Shown piece after piece: positions 1 to 12,103 of a stretch of 64,000 bases of DNA. Source of the DNA: Amia ocellicauda (taxonomy: Eukaryota; Chordata; Actinopteri; Amiiformes; Amiidae); NCBI RefSeq assembly GCF_036373705.1, contig NC_089863.1, forward strand, positions 35,663,227 to 35,727,226, read 5' to 3'. Positions within the stretch are counted from its first letter, which is position 1. The number at the start of each line of letters is the position of its first letter. The notes beneath the pieces are model-generated. The model had not been told where the DNA came from, made no database searches, and worked only from the letters and a program-made list of their open reading frames with translations. Both the position numbers and the translations under genes were made by a program.

Positions 1-2051
1 ACCACCCACAAACAGATGGGTTGGTTGAGAGATTTAATAGGACCCTGAAGTCCATGCTAAGAAAGGTAATCGATAAGGATGGGAAAAATTGGGAATTCAT
101 GCTGCCCTACTTGATGTCTGCCATTAGGGAAGTCCCACAGGCTTCCCTGGGCTTTTCGCCTTTTGAACTGTTATATGGGAGGCACCCCAGGGGGATATTA
201 GACATAGCCCGTGAAACGTGGGAACACGAGTCCACTCCTTTCCGGAGTGTAGTCGAGCACATCAATGCTATGCAAGAGAGAATAGCCACAGTCACTCCCA
301 TTGTGAGAGAGCACCTAAGGCAGGCACAGGAACACCAACAATTCGCCTATAATCGTCAGGCTACACTGAGGGTGTTCCAGCCTGGTGATAGGGTGTTGGT
401 GTTGGTTCCCACTGTAGAATGTAAATTTCTGGCTACGTGGATGGGACCTTATGAGATTATAGAGCGAATACGGGAAGTGAACTATAAGGTTCAGCAACCC
501 GGCCGCCGACCCCCAGAACAAATATATCATGTCAACTTAATAAAAGCCTGGAAGGACAGGGAAGTGTTGATGTTGACTTACCCCCCTCAGCCACTAGGGA
601 CACCGAAGGTGAATATTGCAGCTGCCTTGTCACCTGACCAGTTGAAGGAGGTGAACGACTTGATAATACGTAATAGGGAAGTTTTCTCAGGCATACCGGG
701 GCGTACCCATTTAGTCTCTCACAACATTGTGTCTCTCCCAGGAAAGAAGGTAAATATGAGGCCTTACAGGGTACCAGAAGCTCGCAGGAACACTATTAGA
801 AATGAGGTTAAGGAAATGCTGGAGGCAGGGGTTATTGAAGAATCCCACAGTGAGTGGTCCAGCCCTATAGTCATGGTTTCCAAACCTGATGGCTCCTGGA
901 GATTCTGTAATGATTTTAGAAAGGTTAATGAAATTTCAAAGTTTGATGCATACCCAATGCCCCGAGTAGATGAATTGTTAGAGAATATTGGGAATGCTCG
1001 CTATATTTCAACTATTGACTTAGCCAAGGGCTACTGGCAGATTCCCTTGACCCCGGGTGCCAAAGAAAAAACAGCCTTTGCAACCCCAGATGGTCTGTTT
1101 CACTACACAGTGATGCCCTTTGGCCTGCATGGTGCTCCTGCCACCTTTCAAAGGTTGATGGACCACATACTTAGACCACACAGGACGTATGCGGCAGCAT
1201 ATTTAGATGATGTGGTCATTCACAGTCCAGATTGGGAATCACATTTGTCTCAGCTCCAAGCGGTATTGGATTCAATACATGCAGCAGGCCTGATGGCTAA
1301 TCCAACCAAATGCAATTTGGGGTTGGAAGAGGCCAAATACTTGGGCTATACAGTAGGGAGGGGTATGGTGAAACCCCAAATATCCAAGGTTGAAGCCATA
1401 AACTCTTGGCCTAGGCCTGTCAATAAAAAGCAGGTTAGGGCATTTTTAGGGTTAACTGGGTATTACCGGAGGTTTATTCCCAACTATGCTACCTTAGCGG
1501 CCCCTCTGACTGATATGACTAAGGCTACAGAACCCAATATGGTTAGATGGGGTGATACAGCAAACCGGGCTTTCCGGAGCCTACAGGAGGCGCTCTGCCG
1601 CAACCCCGTTTTAATGGTACCTGACTTTCAGAAAGAATTTATAGTCCAGACGGACGCCTCTGAGGTGGGGATCGGAGTGGTTTTGTCCCAAAGAATGGGT
1701 GATCACGAACACCCGGTGTTGTTCCTTAGCAGAAAGTTGGAATCCAATGAAATAAATTATTTGGTAGTTGAAGAAGAATGTTTGGCAGTGAAGTGGGCTT
1801 TGGACAGTCTTCGATACTATTTGTTGGGCAGGCACTTCACCCTGATCACTGACCATGCCCCCCTCACTTGGATGCATCGTTCGAAAGACAGGAATGCCCG
1901 TGTGATGAGGTGGTTTTTGAGTCTCCAACATTTTCATTTCACCCTGCAGCACAGGCCAGGGAAGGCCATGGGGAATGTTGATGGGCTGTCCCGGGTGCAT
2001 GCTTTTTTGCGGCTGTCGCTCGACCTATGGGGTCGCAGCTGGGGGGGATGA
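1..2051 (+). mobile_element. Gmr1-like Ty3/Gypsy retrotransposon, pol 3' part (integrase end, RT, RNase H)
   Basis: The visible frame carries the end of an integrase first: the core tail with the MVERFNRTLK segment, then a chromodomain-like or SH3-like end with HVNLIKAWKD near residue 170. Reverse transcriptase follows at about residues 240-430, with FCNDFRKVNE, a TIDLAKGYWQ segment and the catalytic YLDDVV. RNase H follows with QTDASEVGIG and ITDHAPLTW. Integrase upstream of RT within Ty3/Gypsy is the order known for the Gmr1 group of deuterostome elements. The frame is open across the whole visible part, so the copy looks fairly young, but its 5' part lies outside the window. A purine tract (2041-2048) directly precedes the LTR. 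Confidence 0.88.
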
Positions 2052-2439
2052 TGTGGGACAAACCAAGGGGCAGGGTCATACATGGCAGACATGTCAGGCC
2101 AGGTCTGCTGCAAGGTCTGCACTCTAGGGAAGAAAACCGACCCTAGACAACTACACTCCCCAGAAACCCTCAGGCAGCCTAATGTGGTCACTTGGTGCTA
2201 CTTCCTCAATTATTCACCAAGTATATAAGGCGGAAAGATAGAGTCAAGCTAGAAGGTCAGGCCAGAAGCTAGTTTGATTTCTGTTTGTTATTTACGATGA
2301 GAACCTTGGAAACAATGTCAAACGGTATGACCTACGTGCCTGTTCCCTAAAACCATGTGTAGACCTATGGACTCTGTTCTATAATGATATATGTTCTGCT
2401 TAGTTAGCCTTTAAGATAACATAGTAATGACTTTCTAGC
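2049..2439 (+). mobile_element. 3' LTR of the Gmr1-like element (incomplete)
   Basis: The LTR begins TGATGTGGGA right after the purine tract. It includes a TATA-like AGTATATAAGG near 2220. From about 2235 it matches the LTR remnants at 13.03-13.41 kb and 46.42-46.78 kb, which extend further at the 3' end. Here it gives way to a TATG/TA microsatellite, so this copy is not whole. Confidence 0.72.
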
Positions 2440-2454
2440 ATGTATGCATGTATG

Positions 2455-2496
<42 letters not shown>

Positions 2497-2544
2497 AATG
2501 TATGTATGTCCAATTGCTTTGACAATACAAATGAATTGAATTGA

Positions 2545-2597
<53 letters not shown>

Positions 2598-2660
2598 TGA
2601 AAAACAGACAAACAGACACACACACACACACACAGACATACACACACACACACAGAGCCA
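2440..2660. repeat. Compound microsatellite around a 39-bp core (copy 1)
   Basis: TATG and TA repeats (about 2440-2507) adjoin a conserved core at 2508-2546 (GTCCAATTGCTTTGAC on this strand, ending TTGAATTGAG). Then come (GA)n to about 2588 and CAGA/CA repeats. The same core, with CT on one side and CATA on the other, recurs at 3.40, 11.91, 16.83 and 23.17 kb. Confidence 0.85.
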
Positions 2661-2992
2661 GCCAGCCAGCCAGCTCAGCGATGACATCACGAGCCTCTCT
2701 CAGCTGACTGCTATGACATCACAGAGCACGTACATTCCGTTGCTTGCCGTCTGACAACCACTCAGTCACCGCCAGCCAGACTGGCTGGCTGGCTGGATGT
2801 GGGGGATGCTTGCTGCTGCTGCGTACCTTAGCAAGCTTATTTGCTTGACCGGCCTTCCAACTCCTCTGCCCACATGCCCACCTATGCCCGATCTGCTGTT
2901 CACCTGGTCACAGCTCCGCCCCAACAAGGCAGATTCTCCCAAAAATGGTACAAACTGATCCACGTTCCCCTCCACGGAAAGCTTTAGCCCAA
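2655..2992 (+). repeat. R2 modular repeat, copy A (main part)
   Basis: A repeat of unknown family starting in GCCAGCCAGCCAGC and TCAGCGATGACATCAC and running through CAAGCTTATTTGCTTGACC to CTCCACGGAAAGCTTTAGC. Other copies lie at 9.86-10.07 kb and 16.24-16.74 kb (minus strand) and 43.80-44.31 kb (plus). Its short open frames are not conserved as protein. R2 is only a local name. Confidence 0.75.
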
Positions 2993-3251
2993 AATAAGGG
3001 ACAAATTCTGTAACAACATAATGGATGCCCACCCAACCTGTGACAAAACTGAGAAAAAAGAAAAACGCCAGTCCTCCTGGGGGAGGGACACACAGCCACC
3101 CTGGCTGCCCAATATGTCAGCGCCTACCACAGCCTGAGGGACACAGTGACACACGAGCACCGGCTGTAAATATAATGTAAATACTTGTTTGTTATGCATG
3201 TCATTGTATTTCAAAAAAGGAATCTGGAAATAGTAAACCTATTTTCTTTAT
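2993..3251. other. Unassigned spacer
   Basis: About 260 bases between two parts of R2 copy A that are not present in the other R2 copies. No gene, terminal repeat or known family was recognised. It may be an insertion into R2. Confidence 0.4.
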
Positions 3252-3438
3252 TTGTATGTATTAAAGATCACATTTTTTTACATTTTCATTTTCTGTACTT
3301 CATTACATCTTATTGTGATTCATAATTCTATTATTTATTTTCCGTGTAGATGTATGTATGTATGTATGTATGTATGTATGTATGTATATGTATGTATGTC
3401 CAATTGCTTTGACAATACAAATGAATTGAATTGAGAGG

Positions 3439-3494
<56 letters not shown>
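3252..3494. repeat. R2 A/T-rich end, then microsatellite core copy 2
   Basis: 3252-3345 matches the A/T-rich end of R2 seen at 44.22-44.31 kb (TATTAAAGATCACATTTT). A (TATG)n run follows, then the 39-bp core at 3398-3436 and (GA)n to 3493. Confidence 0.75.
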
Positions 3495-3496
<2 letters not shown>

Positions 3497-3798
3497 TATG
3501 AGCTCCTAAAAAACATTTGTTTTTATACATAAGCGGATTTAATTTGTCATTTACAAATGAATATATAGCACTATAAACATACACAGAAGACATGGAATAG
3601 AAATTCAGAAGAAAAAGTATTCAAAAAATAATAATTTTAAGAGAAACACAAAAAGAAGAAAGCAGAGAGACAGTTTAGGAAGAAAAGTCAGAAAAGAAAA
3701 GCTGAAGACAAGAATTGGAGGTAAGACCTTTCACCTATAGAGACAAATAATTAAACAAAAAAATATGTATTAATAAAATAAATAAGCATTCTCAGTAG
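3495..3798. other. A-rich intergenic stretch
   Basis: A-rich sequence with no credible open frame, repeat terminus or RNA gene. Confidence 0.4.
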
Positions 3799-5320
3799 TT
3801 GACTCAGCCAATGAAAATGCAGAGCTCCAATTTGAATAGAGTGACAGTAGGAGAGAGCCCAACTGCCACTGAGACTGATACAAATCTATCGAACAGCAGT
3901 CTGACTGCAGAGCTGCCTTTTGAAATCCGATACCCTGAAGACATTCGCTCTGCACAGGCTATAAGGACTACAAACAAGCTGTGATGAGAGCATCTCCTGA
4001 GACCCTCATCCTAGACTACACCGGTAAAGGAGAAAACAGGGTCAAGAACAATCTACTGTTCTACACTCAGTACCCCACCGCCTTTCACAAAACCCTGTGC
4101 CAGACATACCCCAATAACAACAAGAGGGGCATTAGCAGAGGCAGGCAGATCTCAGTGCTGGTAGAGAAAGACACAGACAGTGTGATGCTCACTTTTAATG
4201 TATACCACAACGGGACCATCATGGTGCAGGACAGCGAGAGCAGCCTGGACCAATTATCTCTCGGCTTCCACACCTCAAAGCAGCAGACTGAGGTAGAGAA
4301 ACACGAGCCAGAGCCGGCCACCCTGCAGTCTGCCCCCAGCCACACGGAGCCAGACAGTGCCCCATCTCCCACAGACTGCCCCCCTGTCTCCCCAAAACTC
4401 TCCAGCAACATTAAAACACTAAAGGAATGCCTATCAGTGCTGGAGCTGAAGTTTGCGGAGTTCAGGGACTAAAGATGCACCACAAGGCTGAGATCCATAA
4501 GCTGAGAGCAGCAGTGAGAGACCAGGAGGAGCAGAGCCAAACCCTGAGGACGGAGCTGCACAGAGCGAGGGAGGAGCTGACCAGGACACCCCAGCACAGC
4601 CAGCTGAGGAGCCTGCAGAGCCAGCTGGAGAAGCTAAGAGAGGAGCACAGAGACTGCACTGCACTGACCCCACAACACCTACAACCCCTGACGCACCCAC
4701 TGACGCACCCACTGATCCACCCACACTCCCCACCACTCCTGACACCCCCACTATCACCAGACCTGCCACTAATACACAAACCCCTGAAACGCCACTCCCC
4801 TAAAACACACCCGCTGCCCCCACCACTCCCGACGCAAAACCCGGAGTGGCAGGTCAACACAGAGGTGGTCATTCTGAGCGACTCCAATGGGAAGTTCCTG
4901 GATGAGAGGCGCCTCTTCCCTGGGCGAAAAGTGAAAAAGCTTTGGTGCCCGACAGCACAGAGAGCCCTGGAGCTGCTCTCCAAGAGGAGGCTGTGCCAGG
5001 TCAAACACATCCTCATCCACACCGGCACTAACGACCTGAGTGCCCGCAGGGGCGATGTGGCCTCAGCCCTGAGACAGGTGGCAAAGAAAGCCACAGAGGA
5101 ATTCCAAACTGCCAAAATCACCATCTCCACACTGCTGCCCCGCACAGACGTGCCCCTGCACATCATCCAGGCCATCAACGCAGAAGTATCCCGAAGATGT
5201 GCCCTCCTCCCCAACGTCCACCTGGCACACCACTGAGACATCCAGCCACATCACCTGTATGACCACGTCCACCTCAACAAGACGGGTGTGAGGAAGGTCC
5301 GTTTTTAGTGTTTCTCTGAA
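3799..5320 (+). mobile_element. LINE ORF1 with SGNH-esterase domain, no ORF2 (broken)
   Basis: Frames 3981-4472 and 4427-5236 together cover a LINE ORF1. The N-terminal module (ETLILDYTGKG, FHKTLCQTYP) is followed by a Glu/Arg-rich coiled coil, a Pro/His-rich linker (about 4690-4850) and an SGNH/GDSL esterase. Visible esterase motifs are the block I serine in ILSDSNGKFL, block III in HTGTNDL, and a terminal DHVH (about 5259-5270) that supplies the Asp-His pair. ORF1 esterases are known in CR1/L2-like elements. There is a frame change near 4470 and a stop at 5234-5236 before the DHVH block. No reverse transcriptase follows, which is unusual because LINE copies normally lose the 5' rather than the 3' end. 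An upstream frame (3799-3984) may belong to the leader. Confidence 0.75.
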
Positions 5321-5560
5321 CACATCCAAGCTTACCTAGGCGCTACATATTATTTTCAATTACCCGTAATTCTGATCTGTATTTTGGCTTGTTAATAGAA
5401 GTTATTGAAGTTGGACTCCTAATTCAAAATAACCAATATGTATCTCAACGTAATTTACTGACAGACATCACTCTTTATCACTTTCACTTTTGAAGGAACT
5501 GCTTTGTATTCTGTGTATTGTTTTATTGTAGTGCTGCTTCCTTTCTTGGTATAGCACGTG
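5321..5560. other. LINE 3' flank, nothing recognised
   Basis: No open frame or repeat terminus was seen between the end of the esterase ORF1 and the palindromic cluster. Confidence 0.35.
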
Positions 5561-5746
5561 TCCCCCTTTTGAATGGGTTCTATATATAACATTTTAAAAC
5601 GAATGGTTCTGTGTAGAACGCTATGTTTGGGGGTTCTTCATGTAACCCCTTTGAAGGGGTTCTACATAGAACCATAAAGGGATCCACCAGAGCGATTACT
5701 CGAGGAACCCTTTATGGTTCTGTGCAGAACAATTTCTTCTAAGAGT
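5561..5746. repeat. Palindromic GGTTCTACATAGAACC cluster, possible MITE
   Basis: Several related short palindromes built from GGTTCTRYRTAGAACC lie at 5575-5600, 5606-5625, 5655-5675 and 5707-5730. The right end reads TTCTTCTAAGAGTG, i.e. CACTCTTAGAAGAA on the other strand, which resembles a CACTA-type terminus. I did not find a clean matching left terminus, so the class is uncertain. Confidence 0.45.
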
Positions 5747-6550
5747 GTGGAGTGTCGCCACACAATTTCTCTCAGAGGGCTTTTGACCAATGGCAATCCA
5801 ATCCTGAATGACGTCACCACTATCCTGTTGTACTTTATGGGAGAGATGTATTAAGTAGTTTATAATGAGAAGAATAACAATAATCACCTGTTTTTCATAG
5901 GTTTTGTATCCATGGTCTCCTTCATATTAGGAAAGGAAGTTGATCCATAGCCTACTCAGAGACAACTGAGAGTTGGTCTCTGAGCAGCAGCACAAAGGGG
6001 TCGAGTCTCTCAATGTCCGTGTGTTGGAGATATTCCACCATATTGGTCCCAGCCTTTAAAACAATGTTAAAGAAGATGTTAAAGATATTGTAGAAATATA
6101 TTGCAGAAGAGCAGAACTACAATCACACTTTTTCAATGCTATTGCTGTTTTCTACCTCCCTGGTGAGGTACCAATGCGGGAAGTTTGAGAGAGTATTTCT
6201 AAAATGTGTATGATCCAATACAAACAGTTATTTAAAAAGCTGACGTCTTGTACATGCTCACCAGAACCAAGCCTAATTAAATAACACATTTAATATTAAA
6301 TAAGTACATGTGCAGTAGCCACTTGGACAATTACAGATCCCCAGGTCAAAACACAACAGAAAGACATGGAAGATCGTATTTTCAAATCACATCTGTGGCT
6401 CCCATAACTGTAATTTGGTATTAGTGGGTCAAAGGATTTATTTGGTTCAAGTGATAATAAGATCATATTTTGAAAACAAACACTACAGGATGTCATATTT
6501 AAAATGACTGTGAGTACCTTTCTTTAGTGACGCTTCTGAGGGGGGCAGGG
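5747..6550. other. Unassigned intergenic region
   Basis: No gene or repeat terminus was recognised. The longest minus-strand frame (6296-6496) lacks recognisable motifs. Confidence 0.35.
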
Positions 6551-9500
6551 ATTAGTTGAGTGTGCTAATTGGAGCTGTGAAGTGTGCAGAGAAAATACAA
6601 ATGTTTTCTTTTAATATGAAAACAAAGAACTTTTTTTTAACACCGACCTGGGATTGTGTTTCTTTCCAAGTTTCCTTATTGTTTCTGAGAAGAGACTGTT
6701 CACTTGCAAAGTGAACTGGACCCGTGTGACTCGCAGGTAAGGAGAGCCCGTGTTGAACTAAGATGGCTACAGTGAGTTTTCCTGGACAAAGCTCGGGCAA
6801 AGGATAGCGCAGAGTGCACCTGCACCTGAGATTGTGTTGAGAAGCTTTGTGATAAGAGCAGGTAAAGAGGGAAAAGAAACACAAGTATTTTCTTTGTTTG
6901 AAGAACACATTTTGTTTTAACTGAAACGGGACTACAACTTTTGAAAGGGAAATAGTTGCTAGTGCACTGTATTTTTATTGAGTTTATTAGAAGAAAAAAG
7001 CTTATATTTTGGACAGAACGAACTCGTTTGGCATGCAACTAGCAGCAAACGATGAGAAGCAAACAAAACAGTTAGCAAGTTAGCAAGTTACAGTCTGTCC
7101 TAGGTCCGGGGGTGCTTATGGTTGTTTATGGGTTCCCTTACCTTAGCCAGTGTCATGTACGGGTGTCCGTACCTTACTGGAGTGTTTGTTTTTATTATAA
7201 TATATATACATAATATAATATATAATAATGTAATATTTCAGATAAATCGTCACAGTGAGTGACACCAGCATTATTGGTTTTTTGAGAAATAAAAAAACAG
7301 AATGTAGAGAAGAAAATGTTGGAAGGAAGTTGGGAGAAAGACTGGTCTCCGAAGGAGCACCGGGACTGGTGGAAGCAACAACAACCAGATAAGACAGAGA
7401 AAGGAATTGTGATATTGTGTCAGGTTGGTGAGAATCAAGAAAAGAAAATAACAGAAATGGAAGATCATCATAAACAGTAATGTGAATTGAGAGAAGAAGT
7501 TGTGAAAAATACGATAGAATTAATAGAACTACAAGGCAAATTAGAAGGGCAAGAAAAGTGGTCAGAAAAGGTGAAGGTGTAGGTGCGCGATGTGCTGCCG
7601 TGTTAGGAGCGCGTCGCGACACAGATCACTCCGAGGACGACAGGCCCGATTGGGATGATTTAGATCGCAAAGCATGGGAATATGAAAAAGGAGGTTTTGC
7701 TAGCGCTCCTCCCCCATATAATCCGGAATATAAATCAATCACTGATTTTGGTTATAATAATACATTGTATCCAGATCTGACCGCTCTGAAAACGGTCCCA
7801 GCTGCACCCATGCAAGTCAAAACTAGACAGAGTAAAGAGGAAGGTCAATCAATAGTCTATACGACTAAAACCCATGTCCCCTTCTCCCCAGGAGAAAAAG
7901 AAATGATATGGGCGTCCCTCCCAAAATTAAAACCAAACCAGGGTAACACAACTTTTTGGGATATTCTAGATGAAAAGATGGTTATTCACCTCCTTCACCC
8001 GCACGATGTACACATCATCGTGAAGGCTAAATGTCCGCCCAACATTTGGATACAGTTACTACGAGAATATCAGACCGGGGAGTGGGCTAATGTAGCCTCT
8101 ACAGATGAGGAGGAAATAACAGAACTTTTTCACAATGGATCAAGAAAACTGAGATAGTGAAATAATCGAGTGGGATTATTTGACATTTTATTCTAAATAA
8201 TCATAAGCTTAAATAATAAGTTATAAGGGCTGTTTGAGACACTGCAGGGTCAATAAAACATGCCACAGATCGGATATCTGAATTATCTTTAGATATCAAT
8301 GTGTATGTGCTTTGTGTGTTTATGAATATGTATAGTTTGAAGGTGATATAAGGTAAATGTCTATGTTTTGGCAATCATTTTAGAATTATATTTAAAAATG
8401 TAACAACAGATTTATCATATTCATGAGGATCTTTGGCTCTATACAGAGTGCCTCAAGCATCAGAAATCAGAAAGAAAGACTATTATAAGAAAAGTAATCC
8501 AAAATATACATTGAATAAACAGATGGATAATAATAGTAATACATAAATAGTCATGGTGTCTCCACAAGAAGAACCAGAATTTGTTTGTTAAACATCATGT
8601 TATGGACAAGCTCTGTCAAAAGTCAAATTCAAGGAAACGAAAGGCTAGAAGAGAGCCTGGTGCAGCCCTGACAGCCTGTGAAAGCAGGAGAATGTAAACA
8701 GTCTGGTGACATGTTACAGTCTTTCAGAAAATGTTTGGTTATTGGTGCCTAGCATATAATACCTGAAATGAAAGTCAAAGTAGACCATGGTTTTAAGATG
8801 AGTGATGTAGGAAAAGGGTAAGATACCGCAGAAGTATAAGATTACAACTATAGAATAAGTAAGCTCAAGTAATATAAAATGCTTTACAGGAGAAAAGTAA
8901 GAATGGAAAGGAAGAGTAAAAGAGAAGGTGTCCTAGGATTATGGGAATCATTATTGAGATCAATGGCCTATTGGCTAATATTTTGTTAGGTACATATATG
9001 ACTTCAATAAACGAATAATGGAGTGACATCTGTATAAATATAAATAAAACATATTGATAAAAAAACCTGAATACATTTCTTGTAAGAAATTAAGAATAGG
9101 AGAAAGAATAGCTGTTAGAATGCAGAGCAATGTTAACCAAAGTTGAAGAGGGTTTGAGTAAGTTGACAAGGGTCTGAGTAAGTTGATAAGGCTTGGGAAG
9201 CAGGAAAAGGCGAGTTTGATGTGTGTGAGACAAATGTGCTGCCACTTTTAGCACAGAGAGCTTCTGATGGTGATTGAATGAAACGTGGGAAAATAAATAA
9301 ACTTGATGTAGGATAAATGAATAAATAATTGAATGAGATATGAGCCGCAGAGACCTCCCACATTGGAAAGTGGACTACAGCAGATAATCCTCTCCTCTCC
9401 CAGGGCAGGGTGATTAAGTGGGGACGCGTGTGAAGAGTGCAGGTGGACCCAGGTGAGTTGTGAAAGAAAGAAGAAACAAAAATAATAAGGCACGCGTGCA

Positions 9501-9840
9501 AACAATCAAAATAATACTAAGTGAATAACAAATTAAACAATAAAGTGAAAGATAATCAACACACAAAATAATGGCAATATAGAACCAAACAAAATACACA
9601 AGCCATATTGCATAAAGTGAAGTGAAATATAAATATAATAAGTAATGGTGATTAAGGAGCTAATTAACACCGTCCGTGACATTTACATTGGTTGGGTGTG
9701 TGGATACCAGTAATTATTTTTGTTTTATTGAAATACAAAATAATTCTATTTTTCCGAAGTGCTGAACTTTAATACAGTCTAGAAAGATTAATATTTTTTG
9801 TCTTGGGCTATATTATTATTACCATAGTTTTTCTATTGTA
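6551..9840 (+). mobile_element. Endogenous retrovirus fossil, copy 1
   Basis: An old retroviral relic anchored by a gag remnant at 7558-8157. Flanking non-coding stretches share patches with the second fossil at 31.6-32.8 kb, for example GTTTGAGACACTGCAGG (8230 and 31708) and TTCTTGTAAGAAATTA (about 9078 and 32599). No clear LTR pair or pol was found here. It is heavily broken, with many breaks, and the outer limits are approximate. Confidence 0.6.
7558..8157 (+). pseudogene. Retroviral gag remnant (fossil)
   Basis: The frame holds a PPPY late-domain-like motif (APPPYNPEY, about residues 52-60). A capsid-like N-terminal segment follows, with FSPGEKEMIWASLPKLKP near residue 110. This pattern resembles gag of fish endogenous retroviruses of the gamma/epsilon type. 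No nucleocapsid zinc knuckle follows. It is part of a broken, old element. Confidence 0.62.
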
Positions 9841-9856
9841 TAAGTATCTTGGAGTA

Positions 9857-10069
9857 GAGGCATAGGTGGGCATGTGGGCAGAGGAGTAGGAAGGCCGGTC
9901 AAGCAAATAAGCTTGCTAAGGTACGCAGCAGCAGCAAGCAGCCCCCACATCCAGCCAGCCAGCCAGTCTGGCTGGCAGTGACTGAGTGGTTGACAGACGG
10001 CAAGCAACGGAATGTACGTGCTCTGTGATGTCATAGCAGTCAGCTGAGAGAGGCTCGTGATGTCATAAA
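9857..10069 (-). repeat. R2 modular repeat, copy B
   Basis: Reverse-oriented partial copy of R2. It carries AAGCAAATAAGCTTGCTAAG and the GTGATGTCAT end, next to the start of the CR1 LINE. Confidence 0.75.
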
Positions 10070-10079
10070 GAAACATAGC

Positions 10080-11815
10080 TCTTGGAGCTACAACCAATGC
10101 AATGAGCTTTTTTCAAAATTACAACAGCAAGCGGTCAATTAAGGAGGAGGTGAAACAGATAAAGGGCAAAAATGGAGGTATCTTGGAAAACGAACAAGAT
10201 GTGGCAAATATTCTAAATGAGTATTTCACAGAGGTTTGTACAAAAGAAAAAACAGATGACATGCCACAGGTTGACAATCAATCCAGTCAAACCCTAAGAG
10301 AGATGAGGATAAATGAGGAGGAGGTACTAAAGGGACTAGCAGAATTAAAATCAAACAAATCACCTGGGCCAGATGGGATATTTCCAACAGTACTTAAAGA
10401 AATGAGGGAAATTATGTATAGGCCGTTAACTCGATTATTTCAAATGACACTTAGAACAGGGGATGTTCCCACTGACTGGAAGACAGCAAATTTCATACCA
10501 ATCCACAAGAAAGGGGACAAAACTGAGCCAGGAAATTACAGACCAATCAGTCTCACCTGCATCACCTGTAAAATGTTGGAAAAAATGATTAGACAGAAAA
10601 TAGAGGAGCATCTCAATGAAAACCATATTCTTGGAGATAGTCAACATGGGTTTAGACGAGGCAGATCATGTCTTACTAACTTAATACATTTTTTTGAACA
10701 TGCAACTGCAGCTGTAGATCACGTGAAAGCATATGATATGATATACTTAGATTTCCAAAAAGCTTTTGATAAGGTTCCACACCAAAGACTGATCCTCAAA
10801 TTGGAAGCTGTAGGCATTCAGGGTCATGTAAGTAGATGGATTATGAACTGGTTGATGTATAGGAAACAGATTAGAGGAGTCACTTCTAACTGGAGTGAGG
10901 TTGTTAGTGGAGTTCCACAGGGATCAGTACTAGGGCCTTTGCTTTTTCTAATCTATATTAATGATCTGGACTCTGGGATACTTAGCAACCTTGTCAAATT
11001 TGCAGATGATACTAAAATAGGTGGCTTAGCAGATACAATCTTGGCAGCACATGCTATTCAGAGGAACTTAGATAAATTCAGTTGTGGGCTGACACCTGGC
11101 AAATGAAATTCAATGTGGACAAGTGCAAGGTAATACATGCAGTAAAACAAAAATGTCCACTATAATTACACTATGGGAGGTACAGATCTAGATGAAGTAA
11201 TGCATGAGAAAGACCTAGGAATCTATGTGGATTCACTTTCTCCATCCAAACAATGTGGGGAAGCAATACAAAAGGCATACAGAATGCTAGGGTATATCGT
11301 CAAAAGTGTAGAATTTAAAACAAGGGAAGTAATGTTAAGACTGTACAATGCGCTAGACCTCATCTGGAATACTGTGTACAGTTCTGGGCACCACACTTCA
11401 AGAAGGATATTGCTGCTTTAGAGGCAGTTCAGAGGAGAGCAACCAGACTTATTCCAGGTCTGAAGGGAAAGTCCTACTCGGAGAGACTGAGGGAACTGAA
11501 CCTTTTCACCCTGGAACAGAGGAGATTACGTGGGGACTTGATCCAAGTCTTCAAAATCATGAAAGGTTCCTCAAACCAGAGGAGCTTTTCCAGATCAGCA
11601 GGGACACACGCACCAGGGGACAACAAATGGAAATTGGGCTTCAAGGCATTCAAGATGGAAAGTGGTAGAAGCTGAAAGTTTGGGAACATTTAAAAATAGA
11701 CTGGATAGGATCCATGGATCACTTAGATATTAATGGACACCAAACGAGCATGATGGGTCGAATGGCCTCCTCTCGTTTGTAAACTTTCTTATGTTCTTAT
11801 GTTCTTATGTTCTTA
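10080..11815 (+). mobile_element. CR1-type LINE, 5'-truncated, with 8-bp repeat tail
   Basis: The frame 10102-11106 is a non-LTR reverse transcriptase. It begins in the linker before RT and carries SPGPDGI, NYRPISLT, HGFRRGRSCLTNL, YLDFQKAFDKVPH, SGVPQGSVLGP and the catalytic FADDTKI. Past 11090 the frame changes, and the remaining C-terminal part (DKCKVIH, a KDLGIYVDS segment at 11173-11421, then [12 protein letters not shown] and RRLRGDL) runs in other frames, so at least three frameshifts are present. The 3' end (11760-11817) reads into tandem TTCTTATG repeats, matching the short 3' repeats typical of CR1. The endonuclease is missing, as expected from 5' truncation. Confidence 0.85.
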
Positions 11816-11875
11816 TGAATGTTCCCTAAGCATGTTTCAAATGTTCCCTAATTTATGTTACAAATGTGCCTTAGC
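11816..11875. repeat. Three imperfect copies of the TGTTACAAATGTTCCCTA motif
   Basis: Three degenerate copies, spaced about 20 bp apart, of the 18-mer that is also spaced through 22.07-22.69 kb and 37.80-38.71 kb. Confidence 0.6.
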
Positions 11876-11877
<2 letters not shown>

Positions 11878-11914
<37 letters not shown>

Positions 11915-11982
11915 AATTCAGTGCATTTGTATTGTCAAAGCAATTGGACATGCATACATACATACATACATATATATGGAAA
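11878..11982. repeat. Microsatellite core copy 3
   Basis: (CT)n, then core at 11913-11951 in its second subtype (CAATTCAGTGCATTTG), then (CATA)n. Confidence 0.82.
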
Positions 11983-11989
11983 ATAAACA

Positions 11990-12071
11990 ATATGTGTACA
12001 TCTCTGCATTAATGGTGCCCTAACAGATGTGCAAGTTACATGACAGACAGACAGACAGACACTCACACACA

Positions 12072-12103
<32 letters not shown>

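Noticed and set aside
2400-2690. Cys/Val and Ser/Leu repeat peptides
   Set aside because: Translations of TG/CA, CT/GA and TATG microsatellites, not proteins; the same holds near 12.1, 15.0, 16.1 and 29.7 kb.
7143-7622. 159-residue minus-strand frame
   Set aside because: Low-complexity Leu/Ser-rich translation opposite the gag leader, with no motif.
10435-10647. Minus-strand frame opposite the CR1 reverse transcriptase
   Set aside because: Antisense shadow of a clear RT with YLDFQKAFDKVPH and FADD motifs.
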